From: Actinoallomurus spadix
GTDB taxonomy: Bacteria; Actinomycetota; Actinomycetes; Streptosporangiales; Streptosporangiaceae
NCBI RefSeq assembly: GCF_024055725.1
Contig: NZ_JAMXMX010000024.1
Span: forward strand, 60,188-124,187
Direction of reading: 5' to 3'
DNA length: 64,000 nt
Part shown: piece by piece, positions 59,145-64,000 of the stretch
Layout of the letters: each line of letters starts with the position of its first letter
Numbering within the stretch: position 1 is the stretch's first letter
Notes under the pieces: model-generated
Told to the model about the DNA's origin: nothing
Seen by the model: the letters and a program-made list of their open reading frames with translations, nothing else
The model's database searches: none
Program-made: the position numbers and the translations under genes

Positions 59145-59402
59145 CTACTCCTCGTCGGCCTCGTCGATCTCCCCGGCACGCGGTCCCCGGGCGTTCACCG
59201 GGTGCTCGACCAGCGCGAGGATGCGGCTCGCCATGAACCGCGCGGTCCGTACGGGAGTGCCGGTCCGGGTGACCTCGACGACCTCGACCACGCCCCGGCG
59301 CGTCACGACCTCGACCCGCCGCCCGGCGCGCGTCGCCACCACCTCATAGGTACGGGTCGTCCCTCCGGCATCGATCACGACCTCAACCCGATCGCCCTTC
59401 AC
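59145..59402 (-). CDS. Small conserved-type protein of unknown function
   Basis: 85 residues, not assigned. It is strand-rich and charged: MKGDRVEVVIDAGGTTRTYE and VVATRAGRRVEVVTRRGVVE, then an Arg/Ala helix (TARFMASRILALVEHPVN) and an acidic end. No signal or TM. The ATG at 59402 follows AAAGGGGTGTGGGG. It is convergent with the Rieske gene. Probably a small cytoplasmic domain. Confidence 0.7.
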   Translation of the reverse strand: MKGDRVEVVIDAGGTTRTYEVVATRAGRRVEVVTRRGVVEVVEVTRTGTPVRTARFMASRILALVEHPVNARGPRAGEIDEADEE

Positions 59403-59534
59403 CCCACACCCCTTTCGAACACCTATTCGATTACTACCCGCCCCGCGAACCCCCCAACCGGGACCGCCAGCGAGATGTCACCAAATGAAGCGATCACACT
59501 ACGTACTCAATCGAACACCAACACGATTCACTGA

Positions 59535-60066
59535 GTGACCGTCCATGCCTTCGTCGACGAATCAACGCGCCGGGATCGCTCCCTTTTGTGTGCAGCGACC
59601 GTAAATACCGCAAATCTGGATGAGGTGCGCCGGTTGCTTCGCGACCTTTGCCTCCCCGGCCAACGGCGCTGGCATTTCAAGCACGAATCGCGCCCTCGGC
59701 AACGGAAGATCCTCGACGCGATCGTCCGCTCCAATGCCGTGCGCGGCCTCATCTACGAGGGGTGGCAAGGAGCTGTCGGTCAGGCGGGAGTGCCTCGCTG
59801 CGCCCGTATTCGATCTCGTTGACCGCCGCGCCCGGCGATTGGCCATCGAGAGCCGAGAGACCATGGACCACTTCGATCGAAGCTGCATCGCAGGAACGCT
59901 TCGGAAAAGCTCGGAGAGCCTGAGCTACGCTCACCTTCGTCCGCACGAGGAGCCCGCCTTGTGGCTTCCGGATGCCCTCGCTTGGACTTACGGTGCCGGC
60001 GGCGACTGGAGACGGCGAGTGCAGCCGATCATCGAACTGACGAGAAACTTCGGCGTGGTCGCCTAA
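59535..60066 (+). pseudogene. DUF3800-like gene with a frameshift
   Basis: GTG 59535 starts TVHAFVDESTRRDRSLLCAA, the typical opening of DUF3800 proteins (an RNase-H-like fold; the DES motif carries the first acidic residue). It continues to VRGLIYEG near 59760, then runs to a stop in junk. The +1 frame picks up GKELSVRRECLAAPVFDLVD and continues through YAHLRPHEEPALWLPDALAW to the natural stop at 60066. A single-base change near 59755-59765 would restore a ~176-residue protein. The region 59403-60180 is visibly AT-richer than its surroundings, which suggests foreign origin. Confidence 0.65.
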
Positions 60067-60073
60067 AACGCGA

Positions 60074-60109
60074 AACCCGACTGCTGACCGTCCGGACAGG
60101 AGTCGGGTT
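60074..60109 (+). terminator. Terminator hairpin after the DUF3800-like gene
   Basis: AACCCGACT (60074-60082) and AGTCGGGTT (60101-60109) pair perfectly, 8 nt after the stop. A short T/C run follows. Confidence 0.65.
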
Positions 60110-60200
60110 CACTTCCTCCAGCTACTACCGGAGGCTGGGACCATCATGCGACAGAGGCTCTGTGTAATCAAGCGGTGACGGATGTCGGCCGATCGGCGGC

Positions 60201-60998
60201 TCAGGGGCGGGGGACGGTGGCGCGGGCGTGCCAGCGGCCGTCCTGGCGCTCGATCTTCAGGGGCAGGCCGAAGCACTCCGACAGGAGCTCCTCGGTGAAG
60301 ACCTCATCGACCTTCCCGGTCGCGACGACCGAGCCGCGGCGCAGCAGCAGGGCGTGCGTGAACCCCTCGGGCACCTCCTCGACGTGGTGGGTGACGAGGG
60401 CCATCGTGGGCGCGAGACGGTCGGTCGCCAGGGCGGTGAGGCGCGCCACCAGGTCCTCGCGGCCGCCGAGGTCGAGGCCGGCGGCCGGTTCGTCCAGGAG
60501 CAGCAGCTCGGGGTCGGGCATGAGCGCGCGGGCGATCGAGACCCGCTTGCGCTCGCCCTCGGACAGGGTGGAGAACCGGCGGCGGATCAGGTGCGCGCAG
60601 CCGAGCGCGTCGAGGAGCTCGACCGCGCGGGTGACGTCCGTGGAGTCGTACTCCTCCTTCCACCGGCCGATGATGGCGTACGACGCGGTCAGGACGATGT
60701 CGATGACCTTCTCGTCGCCCGGGATCTTGTCGGCGATCGCCGCGCTGGCCAGGCCGATGCGGGGGCGCAGCTCGAAGACGTCGGTCTTGCCGAGCGTCTC
60801 GCCCAGCAGCTCGACCTCGCCCTCGGTGGGGAACAGCATGGCGGCCGCGACCTGCAACAGCGTCGTCTTCCCGGCGCCGTTCGGGCCGACGATGACCCAT
60901 CGCTCGTCTTCCGCGACCGTCCAGTCGACGTCGCGCAGGAGCGACGCGCCTTCGCGCCGGACCTCGACGCCCTTGAGTCGGAGTACCTCGCCGGCCAT
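60201..60998 (-). CDS. ABC transporter ATP-binding protein (ModF/YcbN-like single domain)
   Basis: 265 residues. Walker A VIVGPNGAGKTTLLQV, Q-loop region RIGLASAAIADKIPGDEKVI, signature TLSEGERKRVSIARAL (Glu replacing the usual first Gly), Walker B LLLLDEPAAGLDLG and H-loop ALVTHHVEEVPEG. No permease is adjacent. The class occurs as stand-alone ATPases in many actinobacteria, function uncertain. The ATG at 60998 follows GGGAAGGATGCG. It ends convergent with the DUF3800-like remnant. Confidence 0.88.
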   Translation of the reverse strand: MAGEVLRLKGVEVRREGASLLRDVDWTVAEDERWVIVGPNGAGKTTLLQVAAAMLFPTEGEVELLGETLGKTDVFELRPRIGLASAAIADKIPGDEKVIDIVLTASYAIIGRWKEEYDSTDVTRAVELLDALGCAHLIRRRFSTLSEGERKRVSIARALMPDPELLLLDEPAAGLDLGGREDLVARLTALATDRLAPTMALVTHHVEEVPEGFTHALLLRRGSVVATGKVDEVFTEELLSECFGLPLKIERQDGRWHARATVPRP

Positions 60999-61080
60999 CG
61001 CATCCTTCCCCTAGAGCGCGCAGCGACCAGCAGGATGCCGCCGGGCGCTGTCCAATCTCGGAGAACGAACCTACGGCATT

Positions 61081-61220
61081 TTGACGTCCTCCCCCGCTTT
61101 CATTAGGTGGGGGATTCCAACCCGGCCTCTACCCTGAGGAGAGTACAGGTTGAGGTTCGCGGTTCACGGCCCCGCCCGGCGACTGGAGGGCTCCCCGCGC
61201 TGTCACGACACGTCCTGCCG
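61081..61220 (-). ncRNA. Putative omega RNA (reRNA) of the TnpB element
   Basis: TnpB nucleases use an RNA that covers the 3' end of tnpB and the right end of the element, then continues into the flank as guide. By analogy the scaffold here should lie within about 61081-61220 on the minus strand and include the CCCCC/GGGGG hairpin. The first guide bases would be AATGCCGTAGGTTCGT (from 61080 downward). Boundaries are inferred, not seen. Confidence 0.4.
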
Positions 61221-62328
61221 CGATGTCTCTGATGTTCTTGGCCGCGTTCACATCCGCGTGATCGGCATGCCCGCAGGCGCGACAACGAAAAACCGCTTGG
61301 CTCTCGCGGTTCTCCGCTGCGCGGTGCCCGCAGGCATGACAGATTCGGGACGTGTACGCGGGGTTGATCTTCTGCACCCGGCCCGGCGCCTTCTGTTCCA
61401 GGCGGCTCACCAGCAGGCCCCAGCCGGCCGCGTGGATGGACCGGTTGAGTCCGGCCTTGGCCCGCACCTTGGTTCCCGGCGCGTCGAGAGTGCCGCGCGC
61501 GGACCGCACCATGTTCTTGATCCTAAGATCCTCGACCCGGATCAGGTCGTAGCGGCGGGCCAGAGCGGTGGAGGTCTGCTCCACCCAGTCCTTACGCCGG
61601 TCGGTCTCACGCGCCTTCAACCGGCCGATCGCGGTCTTGACCCACGCGCGGCGATCCGAGCCTGGCTTCGCCCGCGCCAGCCTGCGCTGCAGCCGCCGCA
61701 TCCGGTCGGCCTCGGCGGCGCGCAGGCCCGGCACCGACAGCCGCTCCGCGGTCGATAGGGCGGCCGAGACGGATATACCACGATCTACCCCGACGACCTC
61801 GCCCGTGCCGGGTCCGTCGATGGGCGGCGGGATCACCGCGAAGGCAACGTGCCAGCGGCCCGCCCGATCCCGCCTCACCCGAAACGACTTGGCCTCCTCA
61901 GGGAGCTGACGGGACCAGCGGAACTTCACCCAGCCAACCTTCGGAACCCAGACCTGGCCCGTTTTGCGGGACAGGCGGCGCAGGTCCCAGTGCTTGCCGC
62001 GCTGTCCGACGATCCGGAAGCCCTCGTGAACGCCCGTTTTACGCCAAGTCGGCCGCCGGTGGGTCCCGGCGAGGAAGTTGCTCATGGCTTGGGCGAAGTC
62101 ACGCAGCGCCTGCTGCTGCACCGTCTGCGACCCCGCCGCCAGCCAGGCGAATGCCTTCCTGGCCTCGGTCAACTGGCGGGACTGCTCGGCATAGTCCGGC
62201 GCACTCTTCCGGCCTGGCCGCCAGTGTTGATGCTGCTCGACCGCAAGATTCCACACATATCGGGCGTGCGAACAGTGGTCCAGCAGCGCCTGCTCTTGAG
62301 CGGGCGTGGGCGCAAGCCGGAACCGCAT
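61129..62328 (-). CDS. tnpB: TnpB RNA-guided endonuclease / IS605 OrfB-type protein
   Basis: 399 residues, near full length. The N-terminal wedge/REC part begins MRFRLAPTPAQEQALLDHCS and CRxxWN-like YVWNLAVEQ. The RuvC active residues are visible: Asp in VVGVDRGISVSAALS, Glu in YDLIRVEDLRIKNMVRSA and Asp in HADHADVNAAKNIRDIA. The zinc ribbon is CHACGHRAAENRESQAVF then CRACG. All catalytic residues are intact, so an active RNA-guided nuclease is plausible. The ATG at 62328 is the natural start. No tnpA gene lies in the element. Confidence 0.93.
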   Translation of the reverse strand: MRFRLAPTPAQEQALLDHCSHARYVWNLAVEQHQHWRPGRKSAPDYAEQSRQLTEARKAFAWLAAGSQTVQQQALRDFAQAMSNFLAGTHRRPTWRKTGVHEGFRIVGQRGKHWDLRRLSRKTGQVWVPKVGWVKFRWSRQLPEEAKSFRVRRDRAGRWHVAFAVIPPPIDGPGTGEVVGVDRGISVSAALSTAERLSVPGLRAAEADRMRRLQRRLARAKPGSDRRAWVKTAIGRLKARETDRRKDWVEQTSTALARRYDLIRVEDLRIKNMVRSARGTLDAPGTKVRAKAGLNRSIHAAGWGLLVSRLEQKAPGRVQKINPAYTSRICHACGHRAAENRESQAVFRCRACGHADHADVNAAKNIRDIAAGRVVTARGALQSPGGAVNREPQPVLSSG

Positions 62329-62443
62329 ACCCGCACCCTAACCACCACCACTGACAATGCGAGGAGAAAGCGGCGTTCCTGCCCCGGCCTGAAGGCCGGG
62401 CGGACCACGCCGCGCGGCTGATGAACGGCTTATGGTGGTCGGC

Positions 62444-63217
62444 ATGCGCCTCACTCACCCATCCACCGGGCTTGTCGCCTGGGGCAACGCCTGGCTGACC
62501 GGCCATGTGGGGCTCGACGAGGCCGCCGATGCGGTCGAGCGCCACGGCGGTCCGCACGTGGTCGCCGGCGTGCCCGGCGAGAGCGGCGAGCTTCCGCTGC
62601 GGCGGGGCCTCGGCGCGCTCCGGGTCGCGGGGCTCAGCGCGCTGCGTCTCGCGCTGCCCGCCCCGGGCGATCCGCTGGGGCTGACCGGGCCGCCGGACTT
62701 CAACACGGCGGCCATCGACGCCGGTGAGGCCGTCATCGCCACGGCGGGCGAGCGGTCGTTCGGCCTGATCCCGGCGGAGGACCGCCGGGGCTCGTCGTAC
62801 GTCGGCACCCGCTGGGACGTGCACGAGACCCGCTACGGCACTCCGGACACCCCCGTGCTGGCGGAGGCCGACCATCAGCTGACGCTGGCGGTCCGGGACG
62901 CCACCGAGGCGCTCCTCGCCGTGGACGGCGGGCAGGAGTGGCGGCCGGAGATCGCCGAGGCGCTGGGCGCGTTGCGCGAGTCGCACCGGCACGAGCAGGT
63001 CGGAGGCCTCGCTCCCGGGTACCCCGCGCGGGCGCACCGGGTAGCCGCGCTCGCGAGCCGGCTGGCCGTCGTCGTGGACCTGGCACGTTCCACTGAGAGC
63101 GCGGGCCTGTCCGCCGCCCACGTCCAGCGCCGCTCCGAGGCGCTCCGCACACTCGACCGCGCGGTACGCCGGGCCCGGGTGGCCGCCTGCAACAGCGTCC
63201 TCGACCCCGTCCGCTGA
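62444..63217 (+). CDS. Hypothetical protein
   Basis: 257 residues, family not recognised. It starts MRLTHPSTGLVAWGNAWLTG and contains AADAVERHGGPHVVAGVPGE, then LALPAPGDPLGLTGPPDFN and a helical C-terminal half (LAVVVDLARSTESAGLSAAH). No signal peptide or TM. It resembles conserved cytoplasmic proteins of actinomycetes. ATG 62444 follows GGTGG; ATG 62432 is in frame but without SD. The TnpB element is inserted about 20 nt upstream, so its promoter may be disturbed. Confidence 0.7.
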   Translation: MRLTHPSTGLVAWGNAWLTGHVGLDEAADAVERHGGPHVVAGVPGESGELPLRRGLGALRVAGLSALRLALPAPGDPLGLTGPPDFNTAAIDAGEAVIATAGERSFGLIPAEDRRGSSYVGTRWDVHETRYGTPDTPVLAEADHQLTLAVRDATEALLAVDGGQEWRPEIAEALGALRESHRHEQVGGLAPGYPARAHRVAALASRLAVVVDLARSTESAGLSAAHVQRRSEALRTLDRAVRRARVAACNSVLDPVR

Positions 63218-63296
63218 CCCGGCCCGGGCCTGTGCACAGACCCGAGCCTGCCCGCTGACCGGGGCCCGCCCGCCGAGTCGGCCCTCGCGTTCGAGA

Positions 63297-63341
63297 CCGT
63301 CGGCGTGACACCCGTCGGCGCGGCGCCCGTCGGCGCGGGGT
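63297..63341. repeat. Three 15-nt tandem repeats
   Basis: Three exact-period 15-nt units start with CCGTCGGCG (63297, 63312, 63327) and differ only at their ends. They lie between the hypothetical gene and the RDD gene. No gene is seen here. Confidence 0.65.
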
Positions 63342-63407
63342 CCCAACGCGAAGCGCCCCGGCGGACCGCTCTCTCGCGGTCGCCGGAGCGCTGCCCGATG
63401 TGCGGAC

Positions 63408-64000
63408 TCAGGCCTGGACGACGATGGTCGTGCAGATCTTGTCGGCGAACGTCTGGCTCTTGTCGTCCCAGAGCGGCCAGAGGTAGCCGATGTAGCAGGC
63501 GGCGCCGTCCAGGAAGTGGGCGAGACGGCGCACGAACGCCATGCCGAATCCGATCGGCTGCCCGTTGGTCTCGCTGATCAGCTTGATCCCGAGGGCCTTC
63601 TTGCCGGGAGTCTGGCCGGTCGTGCCCTCCTGGTGGCACAGCCACAGGCCCAGGCCGAAGGCGACGAGCATCCCGAGGAGGATGACCATGCCGCCACCGC
63701 CGCCGCCGATCGCTCCGCCGATGCCGTAGAGGATGCCGTACGGCACACCGACGATCAGCCCGTCGACGAGCGTCGCACCGACCCGCGAGATCCAGCTGGC
63801 GTACTGGCCCTGGTTGTACCCGGCGCCGTAGCCCTGCTGGCCGTATCCCTGGCCGTACGCACCGGGCTGCTGGCCGTAGCCCTGGCCGTAGTCCTGCTGG
63901 CCGTAGCCCGGCTGCTGCTGCTGACCGTAGTCCTGGCCGTATCCGGGCTGCTGCTGGCCATAACCGGGCTGCTGCTGACCGTAGCCCGGCTGCTGCTGGC
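63408..64000 (-). CDS. RDD-family membrane protein with PGYGQQQ-repeat N-terminus, partial
   Basis: The gene continues beyond the right edge; 197 codons are visible. The upstream part is a low-complexity tail rich in Gln, Gly, Tyr and Pro, with PGYGQQQ-like repeats ([24 protein letters not shown]). The RDD domain follows: [20 protein letters not shown] with the Arg and Asp, TM segments ([19 protein letters not shown]) and [20 protein letters not shown] with [14 protein letters not shown] proteins are membrane proteins with proposed transport or regulatory roles. The Tyr/Gln tail may form condensates or bind other proteins (inference). Confidence 0.88.
   Translation of the reverse strand, partial: QQQPGYGQQQPGYGQQQPGYGQDYGQQQQPGYGQQDYGQGYGQQPGAYGQGYGQQGYGAGYNQGQYASWISRVGATLVDGLIVGVPYGILYGIGGAIGGGGGGMVILLGMLVAFGLGLWLCHQEGTTGQTPGKKALGIKLISETNGQPIGFGMAFVRRLAHFLDGAACYIGYLWPLWDDKSQTFADKICTTIVVQA

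Larger units (their letters stand above)
61081..62420 (-). mobile_element. IS200/IS605-group element carrying only tnpB
   Basis: The tnpB gene is flanked by single-strand-type hairpins, not by terminal inverted repeats. At the left end, CCCGGCC and GGCCGGG flank TGAA (62383-62400). At the right end a CCCCC/GGGGG hairpin (61091-61113) is followed on the minus strand by GCGGGGGAGGACGTCAA, the usual IS605 right-end pattern ending in TCAA (61081). A TTCAT pentamer (minus strand, 62421-62425) may be the flanking TAM. No TnpA is present, so movement would need one in trans. Exact ends are approximate. It lies in the gap between the ABC ATPase and a hypothetical gene. Confidence 0.72.

Noticed and set aside
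1..64000. CRISPR array, tRNA or rRNA genes, plasmid or phage origin
   Set aside because: No regularly spaced repeats of CRISPR type, no clear cloverleaf or rRNA sequence, and no integrase, replication or phage structural genes were found.

Overview
The window is very GC-rich throughout, with GTG/TTG starts, ATGA/GTGA gene overlaps and regulator families typical of a filamentous actinomycete. DesK/DesR pairs, a cytochrome bd operon, BioY and a MacroD protein fit a member of the Streptosporangiales or Streptomycetales. A Thermomonosporaceae-like (Actinomadura-type) host is my guess, not a proof. No rRNA, tRNA or CRISPR array is visible.

Layout. 1-5.4 kb: partial nitrilase and a LacI-type regulator around a double operator, two gene remnants (an ATP-binding protein and a NIPSNAP protein), an Rrf2 regulator, a quinone oxidoreductase, and a MerR/SDR pair. 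5.4-27.3 kb: a lipid-polyketide locus in two blocks. Block A holds crotonyl-CoA carboxylase/reductase, one giant type I PKS, an MFS exporter, a glycosyltransferase, the scar of a FAAL-NRPS gene, a shrunken MbtH and a type II thioesterase. Block B holds a fatty acyl-AMP ligase, an MmpL exporter and a secreted Ag85/esterase-D-like hydrolase. Between them lie a sialidase-like protein, a TPR-type regulator and small proteins. 27.4-36.5 kb: a binding-protein/VWA chimera, a VOC protein, an orphan response regulator and cydABDC, with cydD broken. 36.5-42.3 kb: a Pro/Ala-rich surface protein, an IclR regulator with a hydroxyacid dehydrogenase, a ferritin-like diiron protein and an RlpA-like protein. 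42.6-48 kb: two DesK/DesR systems flanking one ABC-2 exporter. 48-59.4 kb: ABC-F ATPase with a candidate leader peptide, BioY, TetR/GH1 pair, CapA, class V aminotransferase, Fur, MacroD, SPFH/NfeD pair and a DUF2231-Rieske protein. 59.5-64 kb: an AT-richer islet with a frameshifted DUF3800-like gene, an ABC ATPase, a TnpB element without TnpA, a hypothetical protein and a partial RDD protein.

Most interesting system: the 5.4-27.3 kb locus looks functionally analogous to mycolic-acid assembly. A FAAL could load a fatty acid on the N-terminal ACP of the PKS. Ccr could supply an alkylmalonyl extender. The PKS has intact KS, AT, KR, ACP and TE, but its DH lacks both catalytic residues, so an alpha-alkyl-beta-hydroxy acid is predicted. 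MmpL and the secreted esterase-fold protein could export it and transfer it. The two blocks share an 18-nt inverted-repeat motif in their promoters. Next to this, the locus keeps the first ~36 and last ~27 codons of what was probably a FAAL-NRPS lipopeptide synthetase, plus an MbtH reduced to 38 residues. Similar head-plus-tail losses in cydD and elsewhere make either real repeated deletion or assembly collapse an important question.
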